From Litsea cubeba (Eukaryota; Streptophyta; Magnoliopsida; Laurales; Lauraceae): 64,000 nucleotides of DNA. The notes under the pieces were generated by a model. It was not told the origin of the DNA. It saw only the letters and a list, made by a program, of their open reading frames with translations, and did no database searches. This document shows positions 46,003-57,710 of the stretch, piece after piece. The stretch covers positions 45,284,413-45,348,412 of the forward strand of contig CM022949.1 in assembly GCA_012931725.1 (NCBI GenBank), read 5' to 3'. Within the stretch, counting starts at the first letter, position 1, and the number at the start of each line of letters is the position of its first letter. The position numbers and the translations under genes were made by a program.

Positions 46003-46340
46003 ACTAAAAGGCACACGCCTTCAAGATCCTATAGCTGTTGCTTATGTCTTCTGTCCTCATCAAGGTTTGAGTGCTATCTCTGTCTGGTCTCAGGATCTGG
46101 TCTTCATCTTCCAGCTTCTGTTGCAGAACACATCTCTTGATCAAGATCTGCGGATTCTGATCTTCGTCTTCAAGATCAAGCTTGGTTTTCCTCTTCGAAA
46201 AACTAAGCAAAGTGTTGATTACTCCTTCAGATCAGTATTCTCTGCAGGTGATCTTTGTTTCTGGCCTTCAAATCTTTTTTTCTTCAAGAATCTTCTTCCG
46301 CCAGCTGTTTGTCCTAATTCCTCAAGAATCTGTCTTTTTC

Positions 46341-47446
46341 ATGATGTCTTCTTCATCATTTTCATTCATGAATCAGACTCCTGCCTTCCTGATTTCTAAC
46401 ATAGGAAGCTTGATCTTTGTAAAATTGTCGAATCACAATTACCTGCTATGGAGATCTCAATTTCTGCCTGTTCTTCTGGCAAATGGGCTAATTGGGTTCA
46501 TAGATGGTAGTTATCCCTGTCCGTCTGAATTTCTTATTGATTCTGATGGAATTCCAACCAAAGAACCCAATCCTAAATTTGTTGAACGGATCCAACAAGA
46601 CCTGTGACGCCTCGGAGTCCCACATCGACTATAGAGAGGAAAGTGATTGGAATTATATGTAGAGCTTACACCCTTACCTTGCATAAGACCTTTTGATGGG
46701 TTGAGGCCCATTAGAAATAAAACCGTGAGGCCAGTGGGCCAAGGCGGACAATATCATGTATGGGTAAGGGGTGGGGTGTTACAAGACCAGAATGTCTTGT
46801 GTTGGATCAATGCTACATTGACTGAGACAGTACTAGCACATGTGGTTGGCTTGTCATCAGCACAGGCAGTCTGGACTGCTCTGGAAAAGCGCTTTGCTTC
46901 AATCTCTCGGTCTCACATTATATAGTTGAAAACCCAACTTCAATCTGCGAAAAAGGGATCCCAATCTATCACTGATTACATACAAAAGATTAAGCATCTG
47001 TCTGACAGTCTTGCTTCTGCATCTTCTCCTGTTGATGATGATGATTTAGTCATCTATACACTTAATGGATTACCATCTAAGTATGATCCCTTTACGACCT
47101 CTATTAGAACTCGTTCCAGTCCTATTTCTCTTGAAGAACTTCATGTGTTGTTATTATGTGAAGAGATGAATATCGATACTACACTGCAACATGTTCCAGA
47201 ATTCTCTTCTGCTGCCCTTCTCTCATCCAGAGGTGATTCAGCTAAGTCAAATACTTACAACAACAATAGAGGCAGGTCTGGTTATCGGGGCAGAGGCAGA
47301 GTTCGACCTAATCCTAAAGGTAGAGGTCAAAGCTTTCAGACAAACAGTCCACATCAGCCCTTTCAATAGAAGCAGTGCTGTCAAATCTGCAACAGAACTG
47401 GACACTCTGCTCTGGATTGTTACCATCGCATGGACTTCTCCTACCA
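46341..47446 (+). pseudogene. Copia gag of the Ale-like element
   Basis: Starts MMSSSSFSFMNQTP at 46341. UBN2 motifs are VKLSNHNYLLWRSQFLPVL and GFIDGSYPCPSEF. A TRIM insertion at 46603-46783 splits the frame at EIRIQQD-type sequence and the domain resumes as WINATLTETVLAHVVG. There is a stop at 46923, then DYIQKIKHLSDSL and IYTLNGLPSKYD. An Arg/Gly-rich tail and a stop near 47367 precede the knuckle CQICNRTGHSALDC. It is cut off at 47446 by the next insertion. Apart from the insertions and stops the domain order is normal for Copia. Confidence 0.8.
46603..46783. mobile_element. TRIM-like solo LTR (181 bp)
   Basis: TGTGACGCCTCGGAGTCCC to GGGTGTTACA, with the 5-base target duplication AGACC on both sides (46598-46602 and 46784-46788). 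It includes AAGGCGGACAATATCATG, a motif I recall from small non-coding plant LTR elements. No PBS or internal region, so it is a solo LTR. Confidence 0.8.
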
Positions 47447-49163
47447 TGTTGACACCAAAAATGTCACATTGCTTCTTCAAGATCCAAAAAGCTACATGAA
47501 GTCGCAACCTGCCATAAATAGGCAATGCTACTTCCAAAAATTCAAATCTTGTCAGAATCAAACAAAAACTGCAAGATCCTTCAAGACAGCCAAAGAGGAG
47601 TACACAAGAAGTTTCGGGCCATTTCAAAATCATTTGGCCTAACTTCGCTTCTCCGGCAGCTGAAAATCAGCTCCCGGTGGCGAAAGCATCGGAGACACCA
47701 AATCTTCGATCAGCCGATGGATAGTCTCAAAATACGTGCAAAATGCTCCACGTCAAGTTCCCAGTCAAACCGACAACGTTTGACCCTATATCAACCCTCG
47801 AACAGCTAAATCAAGCCTCTCGGCGGTGAGAACCTCCAAGGCCATCACTCATCAGATAGAGCACATGGACAGCTTCAAAATGCTTACAAAGGGCTATAGG
47901 TCAAGTTTCAGGTCATTTCGACAATATTTGACCATACTTTGACGCTCGGAAGCCAAATCAAGCTTTTCTGCAACAAAGCTCCCCGGGACCATGGTTTCCA
48001 AGACAGAGCCTGTTGATCATTTTAAAATGACTCCAATAGGTTCCCTGTCAAATTTCAAGTCAATCGGACATCGGTTGACCGCACATCAATCCGCGACATC
48101 TTCATCGCGACAAAAGCAATTCTACTGGTGATAGGACTACAAACGGCCTCAAAAATCAAACAAAAGCCTATGGTTGGTCTTATTTATTGCTCAGCAGGCT
48201 TCACCCCAAATTTCAGGTCATTCCGACATCGTTTGTCCCAGTTTTAGCTTCTGACGGAAAATCGGCAACTTTGCGCGACAAAGTCTTCGGCTTTCTTAGA
48301 AAATTGGAAACTTTGCAAAACAAAATGCAAGGATTCTCATCAGGTTTTCTATAGGGGAATTAGGCCAATAAATGATAAAAAATGTCAAGGAAAAATACAG
48401 AAGAAAAAAGAATAAAAAAAGTAAAAACGGACACAAAACGGGATAAAAGGGGGGAAAACCCCCCCAGGGTCACAGGCCCCTGCGACCCTGGAGCCCGGGA
48501 ACGCCTGGAGGGCCCCGAAAACCGCGTTTTCCTCCATTTTTTTCGCGATTCGAAGCATCTGACCTCTGGTATTTTTCAAAATTCATACTTTTGAGACACC
48601 AAATCCTCTGACATCCGTCAAAAACACGGGTCAATCATCAAGAGTATCGAAATCAACATTGATCGCCAATCGGTCAACCAAAACAAGTGTGCTTTCTACC
48701 CGACCGATCGAGAAATCGACAGGACAGATGGCACCGACCCGCCGTTGGCAACCAACACCTGAAGTTAAATGGTCATCCGATGTCGATCTACATGAAGATC
48801 CATCGATGATCATCGCCAGAAGAATCCCAAAAGACGCGACACGGCCCGCGACTCTTCAACTCCTCGGCGACCACTTAATGCGATTAATTGACTAGCTTTA
48901 TTACAGTCATTAATCCATTTCTTTGGACGGCCCAATCAGAAGCAAGCATCCGGGATTTACAAGTCAAGATATTCATGACATTTAAACCATGAAACTCCTC
49001 CCATCATGGCGATTAAAGGCGATTAAATGCCCTCGATCTCCTCCGGCCAATCAGAAGCCAAAAAAAAGGAGTTACAAAAAAAAATTAAATCCTGTAACTC
49101 CTCCCATTATGCGGCTTAATGACAATAAAAGCCCATAAACCCTCCTAAATGGCTACCAAAAAG

Positions 49164-49175
49164 CCTATAAATAGG
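49164..49175 (+). promoter_or_regulatory. TATA box of the solo LTR
   Basis: CCTATAAATAGG, followed about 30-100 bases on by an A/C-rich leader; presumed U3/R boundary. Confidence 0.6.
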
Positions 49176-49678
49176 ATAGCACTTCAAGAAGAAACAACAC
49201 ACAACAGACTGCAGAAAATTCGGAAACTCAGACAGAAAAAGGCATCAGAAATCTAAGAGAAAGAAAGAGAGAAAACTCTGCGGAAGTTCTACACTAACCA
49301 CCGCTACAAGGTGACAAAAGCCCCTTGGGGGGTATCCCCCACAAGGTCCTTCCCTTTTCTTTCTGCCTCTAATGGCTTAGACGTGGCTTTTCGGCCCGTC
49401 TACTTAGTTTTTAATTGGACAGAGGACCTCCTTTTGGTCTTTGTCCTCTAAAAACCTGAGGTTATAGCCAAGCCAAGCGAATCAATAGCATCCTCTGTTC
49501 TCATCTGCATGGATGATGGCGATGTCCACATATGGCTTGCGACCGTCAATCTGAATGGGTCCCCCACAATCTCCTGAGAAGTTAGATCATCATTTTCTTG
49601 CTTTTCATTGTAGTTTGTATTTTTTTCAAAAGAGACAAAAGTCACAACTCTTGTCTTTCATTATTGATAAGGATTGTA

Positions 49679-49760
49679 AATCGGCTATAAACGCCAAAAT
49701 CGGCTATAAACGCCAAAAATCGGCTATAAACGCCAAAATCGGCTATAAATGCCAAAAAAA
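49679..49760. repeat. 19-20 bp tandem repeat (CGGCTATAAACGCCAAA)
   Basis: Four consecutive copies of ATCGGCTATAAACGCCAAA, the last with T for C, inside the solo LTR downstream of its TATA box. Confidence 0.85.
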
Positions 49761-49981
49761 TCGCCTTTCATGGCAAATCAAGAAAATGTCTCTTTTCTTA
49801 AATATATGTGCAATGAAAAACTTGAAAGAAGTTGATTTCCTTTTTACTTGCGAAGGTTGATCTCCGGATCACCACTTGCAATTCCAAGTAAAATAGAAAA
49901 TCTGGCACACCCACACAAAAGAAATGTTGATGCACGCCTCTGCCCCCCTCCGGTTACGAAAGGGTCGGACCCAAACGGACT

Positions 49982-50409
49982 CCCACGTCCGCCGACCTCG
50001 GTAGAACCGAGCGGGCAGAATGCGCTGGTCCATCATACCAGGGGCGCCATCCTCCTACTCAACTTGCAGCAATGGCAGCCTCTTACAACCCTGAGCAGAC
50101 GTGGTTCGCTGATACTGGAGCCACGAATCATATTACCAATGATATGAACAATCTGTCTATTCAATTAGAATACCAAGGCACAGACAAGGTTGCTATAGGC
50201 AATGGTCAAGGTTTGCAAATACTGAACTCTGGTTCCTCTATTGTTAGAACCCCCTCTACTGTGTTCCAACTTCCAACTTAATAATATTCTTCATGTTCCT
50301 GATATTGCAACTAACCTCTTGTCTGTCCATCAGTTCTCTAAAGACAACAATTGTTCTTTGTTTTTTATGCTTCTGGGTTCCGAATACAGGATCACAAGTC
50401 GGGGAAGAC
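49982..50409. repeat. 428-bp duplicated segment, copy 1
   Basis: From CCCACGTCCGCCGAC (end of the solo LTR) through the protease region of the Copia element to GGGGAAGAC. It matches 53535-53962 with only two differences that I can find. It carries the same 7-base frameshifting duplication (CCAACTT) as copy 2. Confidence 0.9.
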
Positions 50410-51619
50410 CCCGACCCGAGAGACCTCGTTTAGAGTTGATTAAGTGGTGTTTTAGTTTTAAGTGTGTTTAGTAGTTTTTGGATTAGTTGGGGATTAGAAT
50501 AGCTTTTATGATAGCTTTGGGGAATTTGGAGAGCCTTTTGATGTGTGGGACCCTTTGGGGGTTCTCATTACGAATTTTGTGAGATTGGGGGTTTACCGAT
50601 GATTTCCAAGAATCATGTTTTTAAACCCATTGGATTTATCTTGTTAATCCCTACAGTTTTCATGTTGACATCGTTTTCATTCGAGGACCTTAAACCCGAT
50701 TTTTCACTAATTGAGGGCAAAATGGTCTTTTTACCCAAAATCTGGACACCGATTTCAATGTCACCAAAGTGTGCAAAATATATACTTTTTGAAAACTAGA
50801 AATTTTGCCGATCAACTTTGTCTTCTTCGCCGAATTCGTTTGAAGCCCCGAGGACCATGTTTTGAGCCCGAGAAGTTCTTTAAGTTGTGGGCCCCATCCT
50901 CACTTACTATATATAGAAAGCTTCTTCTTCTTTTTCCCATTTCTGGCAAAAACCCTAGAGGAGAAGAGAAACCCCAGCCCTAAGGGTTTTCCTTACCTTT
51001 TCTTGCCTCTTCATCTTCAATCCCCCACTAAGCTAGTGCTAATGGAAGATTAGAGGCTACAATCTTCTTCCTCATCTCAAGGCCTTCGTCTTGACACCAA
51101 TTTTGAAGAAAACCGCCCACTCCAAAACTTGCTTTGGACAACACCTTGCTTTTTGAGGAACTTCCTTGTAAGTGATTTTCTTAAAAGTTTTATAATCTTG
51201 TTTGTTTAGCCCTAGGGTAGCTCTATTTCAATTATTGGAAGATTCCGTTTTGTTTTAATTGGATTTTGATAATTTAGGGTTTGGATTTGGGGGTTTTGTG
51301 TATAGGTGTTTGATTGTGGAATTAAGAGGTGATTAGAGCTCAATTGATTTGCATTGGACCCAAGGCAAGTGGATGAAATGATTCTCATGTGTTTTATCAT
51401 GTTTTCTGCAAAATCTTGATTTGTTCTCATTAATGGTTTGAATGATTTATCATGTTTGATGGTTTAGTCTTATTGATTTGGAATGATGATTTGATGAGAT
51501 AAGGAGGTCAAGGAATAGCTCAATTATTTGTGAAGATATGTATGGAAGAAGGGGAAAGAAAGGAAATGGATAGGAGTTGGACAAGAGAAGAATTCAACCA
51601 AATGGGTTGAGGTTCGCTA

Positions 51620-51850
51620 CAGGGCCGATCGATCGCCCATAAGGTCCGATCGATCGGACTGTAATTAACTGAGATGGTTTGCAGGACCGATCGATCGCCC
51701 ATAAGGTCCGATCGATCGGACTGTAATTAACTGAGAGGGTTTGCAGGACCGATCGAACGCCCATCAGGTCCGATCGATCGGACTGTAAATAACTGAGAGG
51801 GTCTTCAGGACCGATCGATCGCCCTTCAGGTCCGATCGATCGGACTGAAA
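51620..51850. repeat. 62-bp tandem array of CCGATCGATCG palindromes
   Basis: Four units of 62 bases (starting at about 51623, 51685, 51747 and 51809). Each has CCGATCGATCGCCC (one copy with GATCGAACG) and GGTCCGATCGATCGGAC. Confidence 0.9.
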
Positions 51851-52626
51851 TGAGATGAACTGTAAAAATAAGGGAATTGTGGGACTATTTTCCAGATTCA
51901 TTCCAAGTCCATACTCAAGTCCAATTCAGCTCTATCCCTTATCTTCTTAATTGAAGACATTGAACCTGTAATGATGCATTCAAACCCATGGAAGATTGGG
52001 GTGAATTGTGAGGGGCTGTAGTGTGGAGGTATTGTTTGGAGGCCCAATGCTATTCAAGGATGGGTGAGGCATTGAATGAAGTCCGAAGGAAGGAGGGACC
52101 TCATCATGGAGATTCCATGAGGTTGTCTAGATTGACCAATGTGTATAAGGACCCGGAATGTCTCTAACTCTTAAAGAGTACCAAAATTTCATCATAACCG
52201 ACATACGGGACCCTATTCGCACCGATTCAATTCTAGAAACCCATGGTTAGCCTGTAAAGGTATTGGAAACTATTTGTATTTGATTTCCAACCAATCCCCT
52301 ATTGTGAGATTTCAATCGTGATTTGTGAGTACTCTTGAACCGAGAACATTGTGTTACCATATTGTTAATTTGTTTAGACCCGCCCCGACTTTTATACGTT
52401 TTGTGCCTATGAGTTCCCGCCCCGTTATGTGTATTTATTTGTTTTGATTTTGCATGCTACCTATGAGTCGGCACCACTCAGCTTGGATAGCCTTATCGGT
52501 TTGATCCACCGGTTTGGATATCCCCTTTAGTTATACCCGCTGCAGCATGGTTCCCGCCTCGCCCCGATATACCCGGTTCGCTACCGTGGTCCCGCAGAGT
52601 ATTATATGTATTTATTATATAAAAAT

Positions 52627-52700
52627 CGTTGACTCTCCTCACTTCGTGTGACTGAGGTTAACGTCGTTGATTCTCCTCACCTCGTGTGACTGAGGTCAAT
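52627..52700. repeat. 44-bp tandem pair
   Basis: CGTTGACTCTCCTCACTTCG and CGTTGATTCTCCTCACCTCG each start one unit ending GTGTGACTGAGGT. Confidence 0.8.
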
Positions 52701-53534
52701 GCCCCGATGTGCTCTTATCACTTTTGTTAGAGAGGATTTAGCTTTGTGTGGTTGCCATCTTGATAGTTTCCAAATCCTTGTCACCTCGTATGTTTTATTG
52801 CAAATGTACTTCCTTTGAAATGATATATTGTCTTTTACAAAAGTTCATTAATTATCCATAAGTTTTCTTAACTCTTGCATAGCATCATTGTTTTATTATT
52901 ATCATGTCTTTTCACCCACCTGCCAGACCGTCGTGTCTGATCCATTTATTTTGGTACTCAGGTCCCGAGCTCTTTGCCGTTGAGGAGGAGCCAGAGGAGG
53001 CGGTCGGTGCACCGCAACGAGTGATTGAGTGGCAAGCCGATGATGTCATGTAGACATTCGGCCTTGTCTTGAGAACGATACACTTGGGAACTTATTATAT
53101 CTTTGTTTTAGGATTCATTTGATTGTACGGTCTTTGTTGATTGTTATTCTGGGGGGGGGGGGGGGCTTTAATTAACTGATACTTTGTAATTATACTTAAC
53201 TTTACTTTTGGGGAAAAACATGCTTGATCATTGCTCATCCTGATATCATATCATGTTAACCATAAATCAGCCTTGTTTATGGATTTGAATGGTATTAATA
53301 TGGTTTACTACACGCTTCCGCAATTATGAGAATGTGTTTGATATGGTTGCATGTGAGATGAGGTGTAAAGATAATCCTCACCGCGGAACCCTGTGGGAAA
53401 TCACGTGCACGGATAAATGTTCTTTTAATTCCGTGTGCGTTTTAGCCAAAGAGATGCACGTGGCGCGGCATCACTCCACCACCGTCCCGACTCCCGGACT
53501 CGGATCCTTCCCCTTTCGGTCCGGGGTCGCGACA

Positions 53535-53962
53535 CCCACGTCCGCCGACCACGGTAGAACCGAGCGGGCAGAATGCGCTGGTCAATCATACCAGGGGCGC
53601 CATCCTCCTACTCAACTTGCAGCAATGGCAGCCTCTTACAACCCTGAGCAGACGTGGTTCGCTGATACTGGAGCCACGAATCATATTACCAATGATATGA
53701 ACAATCTGTCTATTCAATTAGAATACCAAGGCACAGACAAGGTTGCTATAGGCAATGGTCAAGGTTTGCAAATACTGAACTCTGGTTCCTCTATTGTTAG
53801 AACCCCCTCTACTGTGTTCCAACTTCCAACTTAATAATATTCTTCATGTTCCTGATATTGCAACTAACCTCTTGTCTGTCCATCAGTTCTCTAAAGACAA
53901 CAATTGTTCTTTGTTTTTTATGCTTCTGGGTTCCGAATACAGGATCACAAGTCGGGGAAGAC
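53535..53962. repeat. 428-bp duplicated segment, copy 2
   Basis: Second copy of 49982-50409. It continues directly into the rest of the Copia pol, so this is the copy in its natural place. Confidence 0.9.
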
Positions 53963-56900
53963 TCTTTTCCAAGGGTCGAGTAAGAATGGCTTATATCCAT
54001 TTCAAAGTATCATCTCTCCTTCCACTCATGCTACTGCTCTTATTGGCGAAACCAGTTCAGCTGAAACCTGGCATAAGCGACTGGGTCATCCATCTGCTTC
54101 CATTTTACATCAAATTATCTACAATAACTGTCTTCTCAAAGGCTCTGCTAAAGTCCCTTTTTGTGAATTTTGTCGCTATGGAAAAACTTGTAAACTACCA
54201 TTTTCAGTTTCTACTACTATTGCTACTTCTCCTTTGCAGTTGATACACAGCGATGTATGGGGTCCTGCACCCACTACGACTGAATATGGATTCAAATATT
54301 ATGTGTTATTCGTTGATGACTTTACAAGATACAGTTGGTTGTTTCCTATTATCAATAAATCTGATTTTTTTTATACTTTTAGATTGTTTAAATTGCAAAT
54401 TGAAAATCTTCTTTCCTTGCGAATTAAGAGTTTTCGTTCTGATGGGGGTGGGGAAAATATGAGAAAACAATTTCAGTCCCTTCTTGCTAAAAGTGGGATT
54501 CTTCACCAAGTGTCATGCCCCTTCACACCTGAATAAAATGGGTGTGCTGAAAGGAAACACAGACATGTTATTGAGACAGGCCTCACATTGTTGTTCAATG
54601 CACATATGCCCACCAAATTTTGGGCTGATGCCTTTCTTACTGCTACCTATTTGATCAACAGAATGCCCACCAAAAGCTTAAATTTTGTCTCTCCATTGCA
54701 ACTTTTGTTCTCCTGTAAACCTACCTACTCCACCTTGAGGGTTTTTGGGTGTGCTTGCTATCGTTGGCTTCGTCTCTATTCACAAAACAAACTTGAGCCA
54801 CACACTAAACAATGCGTTTTCATTGGATACAGCCTCAATTACAAGGGATATAGGTGTCTTGATGTATCCACAGGTAGAGTCTTTCTATCTAGACATGTCA
54901 TTTTTGATGAAACTCACTTCCCTTATCAAGCTTCTAATGCTCATAATGGTTTACCTCCTTCTGTCCCCCAATCCCTTTCCCTTCTCAGCATGGTTCAGGC
55001 CTGGCATCCCTTCATCTCCCTCCATTTTAGGATCATACTAGTTCACTGCTTCTACATCAGTTATACCCCCCTCTCCTATTGTTCCTCCACTTCATATCAC
55101 TAGGTTCCATCCCATTGCTTCAATCCACAAACAATCCTTCGCCCTCTTCCAGTTCCTCTGTAGCAGTTTCCTCTACATCTCCCTCTACAGCTTCCACTCA
55201 GTCTTCACTCAAACAGCAGCCATTACCTTCTCCTATTCTTCAAGACCACACAGTAACTAAACCATATTCTCCTGACCCTGCCCCTTCCCCCTTACCATTA
55301 TCCTCAAATAGGCATTCAATGGTCAATCGCTCCAAAGATGGCATTAGTAAGAAGAAGGTCTTTTTCTCCACTAAGCATCATCCTACAGTTCCATCCAATG
55401 ACTATTATGATGCAGCAGAACCCTCCATTTATACAGAAGCTTCCAAATCTATTGTTTGGCGTCAAGCTATGTCAGAGGAATTCTCAGCTTTACAAAGATA
55501 GGGGGACTTGGTCATTAGTTCCTTTCTCTCCAGACAAACATGTAGTAGGATGTCGTTGGGTATTCAAGATCAAGCATAAACCTGATGGGTCTGTTGCTCA
55601 CTATAAGGCTCGGTTAGTTACTAAGACTTCCACCAAGAACACGGAGTTGATTACAATGAAATCTTCAGTCCAGTAGTCAAGCAAGCTACCATCAGAGTCA
55701 TTCTCTCCCTTGCTATGTTCTATAACTGGACCATTCAACAACTTGATGTTACAAATGCCTTCTTGCATGGGATACTTCAGGAAGACATTTATATGGTTCA
55801 TTCCCCAAGGGTTTGTGGATCCTTGCTTTCCTCACCACCTCTGCAAACTCCATAAATCTCTCTATGGATTGAAGCAGGCGCCTAGAGCTTGGTTTGAGAG
55901 ATTCTCTAACTATCTTCTTAGCATGGGCTTTCTCAATACTTATGCCGACCCATCTCTGTTTATCAAACATCATCAATCCTCTATTACATTGATCTTGGTT
56001 TATGTTGATGATCTCCTTATTACTGGGAACAATTCCATCTACATTTCATCCTTAATTCGACAGTTAAAGTATGGTCTTTGAGATGAAACACTTGGGAGAT
56101 TTACATCACTTTCTAGGCATTGAGGTTACTAGAACATCTCAAGGTCTCTTTCTTTCACAGAGTAAATATGGCTATGACCTTTTACTAAAAACCTCCATGT
56201 CAGGATGCAAGCCCTATGGCTCTCCCTGTAATTATAAGTTGGTTGCTGCTCTAGCTGCTTCACTTCGTCTCCCAGATCCCACACTTTATCGTAGCATTAC
56301 AGGAGCCTTGCAATATCTTACATTGACAAGGCCTGATCTCTCTTCCGATGTTAATCAAGCATGTCAGAAAATGCATCATCCCACAGACCATGATTTTACC
56401 GCACTCAAAAGGATTCTGCGCTATATTAAAGGCACACTTTCGTATGGAGTTCAGTTCAAGAGAGGCCCTCTTCAGCTGACAGCATTCTCTGATGCTGATT
56501 GGGCTGGTGACCCTGTGGATTGTCGTTCCACCACTGGCATTTTTGTGTTTTAAGGCTGCTGCCCAGTCTCTTGGAGTGCTAAGAAGCAGAGTACTGTTGC
56601 ACGCTCATCTACTGAGGCTGAATACCAATCTCTTGCCCACACTGCCGCAGAGCTCTCATGGATCTGTATGCTTCTGCGAGATCTTTGAGTGTTTCTGCCA
56701 TCTCGACCTATTCTTTGGTGCGATAATATCTCTGCAATTTCTCTGGCTGATAATCCTGTCTTTCATGCCCGAACAAAACATGCTGAGGTCGATTATCATT
56801 TTGTTAGAGAAAATGTGTTACAAAAAACTATGGAAGTTCGATATGTTAACACTCAAGATCAATTAGCAGACATATTTACCAAGGGTCTCCATCCCAGACG

Positions 56901-57057
56901 TTTTCAATTGTTGCGTTCCAAGCTTCATGTCACTGACAGTCCCATGAGCTTGAAGGGGGTTGTTAACCGAGTCACTCAGGAACTCAGATCAGTTGAAGAC
57001 AATAGTGACTCAGTCATTCTAAAGAGTGCTAATGGTCTTTGTGGGGGTAAAATCTGA
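53592..57057 (+). pseudogene. Copia pol of the Ale-like element
   Basis: Protease WFADTGATNHITND (53655); a 7-base duplication shifts the frame near 53825. GAG-pre-integrase WHKRLGHPSASIL. Integrase with HSDVWGP and RSDGGGEN; the expected Gln before NGCAERKHR is a TAA stop at 54534. RT has WVFKIKHKPDGSVAHYKARLV, QLDVTNAFLHG, SLYGLKQAPRAWF and an intact YVDDLLITG (about 56005). RNase H has FSDADWAGDPVDCRSTTG, STEAEY and HAEVDYHFVREN. Further breaks occur near 55500, 55675, 55800, 56070, 56552 and 56685. The final open frame runs into the 3' LTR. Domain order is normal Copia; the copy is inactive. Confidence 0.85.
56949..56960 (+). other. Polypurine tract
   Basis: CTTGAAGGGGGT directly before the 3' LTR start TGTTAACC. 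Confidence 0.7.
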
Positions 57058-57644
57058 ACTCAATATTAGATTGGGGTTGGGTCATAGGGGACCAACCCAA
57101 CTCGCCAAGAGGGAGAATTAAAGGAGTGCTCCCATGATGCCATAACTCCATCCGTTATCAATTATCACCATGAAGAGGGAGCAATAACTCCAGCCTTTAT
57201 CAGTTACATAATAAAAGATATGAATGAGCACTAATGGCTGGCATGAAGAGAAGTAATGGAGCCATGAATGGCAGAAAAAGAGAGAAACAATATAAAATGA
57301 GAGAAAAACCTACAGAGAGGTAGGCAAGTTCTGAACCAAAACTCTAATCATAACAAGAACAAAGTTCCAAAGGCTAACTTAAGCATCGGAGAGTCCTCGG
57401 TCGGACCGCTCGATCGAGATCTTATGATGGTTTGCTTCTGATACAGGTAGGAAGATCGATTCAGATCTGAGAAGAAGGAAAACAAACAGAGTCTTCACTC
57501 TGTTCAGGTCAAGAAGAAGGAGGGAGGTCTCCGTTGCCGAGCTGACCTACCGAGCTGACCTGCTCAGCATCTCCATTACCGAGCTAACATCGCCAAGCAG
57601 AGCCAATCTGCTCTGCCGCTGATCAATCAAAATCAGACCTTACA
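57040..57644 (+). repeat. 5' LTR of the second LARD
   Basis: 605 bases, TGTGGGGG...CCTTACA. Near its end it contains repeated CCGAGCTGACCT units (about 57535-57595). No strong TATA box; ATATAAAATGAG at about 57290 is a candidate. Confidence 0.85.
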
Positions 57645-57710
57645 ATTGGCGCCGTCTGTGGGAAGCGAAAGAGGAAAATCATCCACTCATGCTTCTTCTT
57701 GCTGAGAAAT

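Larger units (their letters stand above)
47447..50035. mobile_element. 2.59-kb probable solo LTR in the gag region
   Basis: Begins TGTTGACACCAAAAATG and ends GCTGGTCCATCA, with TACCA on both sides (47442-47446 and 50036-50040). There is a TATA box CCTATAAATAGG at 49164-49175 followed by an AC-rich leader, as in an LTR promoter. No coding capacity. Confidence 0.75.
50410..53534 (+). mobile_element. 3.1-kb probable solo LTR, 5' end clipped
   Basis: The right end is GGGGTCGCGACA, followed by the target sequence CCCAC (53535-53539), which is uninterrupted in copy 1 (49982-49986). The left end starts within CCCGACCCGAG and lacks the expected TGTCGCGA-type beginning. It has a TATA-like ACTATATATAG near 50907 with a CT-rich leader, a GATCGATC palindrome array (51620-51850), a 44-bp tandem pair (52627-52700) and a 15-base G run (53151-53165). 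No coding region. Confidence 0.75.

Noticed and set aside
46603..46783. Cassandra-type LTR with a 5S rRNA-like region
   Set aside because: The ends resemble Cassandra, but I could not find 5S promoter boxes inside the 181 bases.
51620..51850. CRISPR-like regular repeat array
   Set aside because: Units are contiguous 62-bp tandem repeats with conserved spacers, in a plant LTR; no cas genes.
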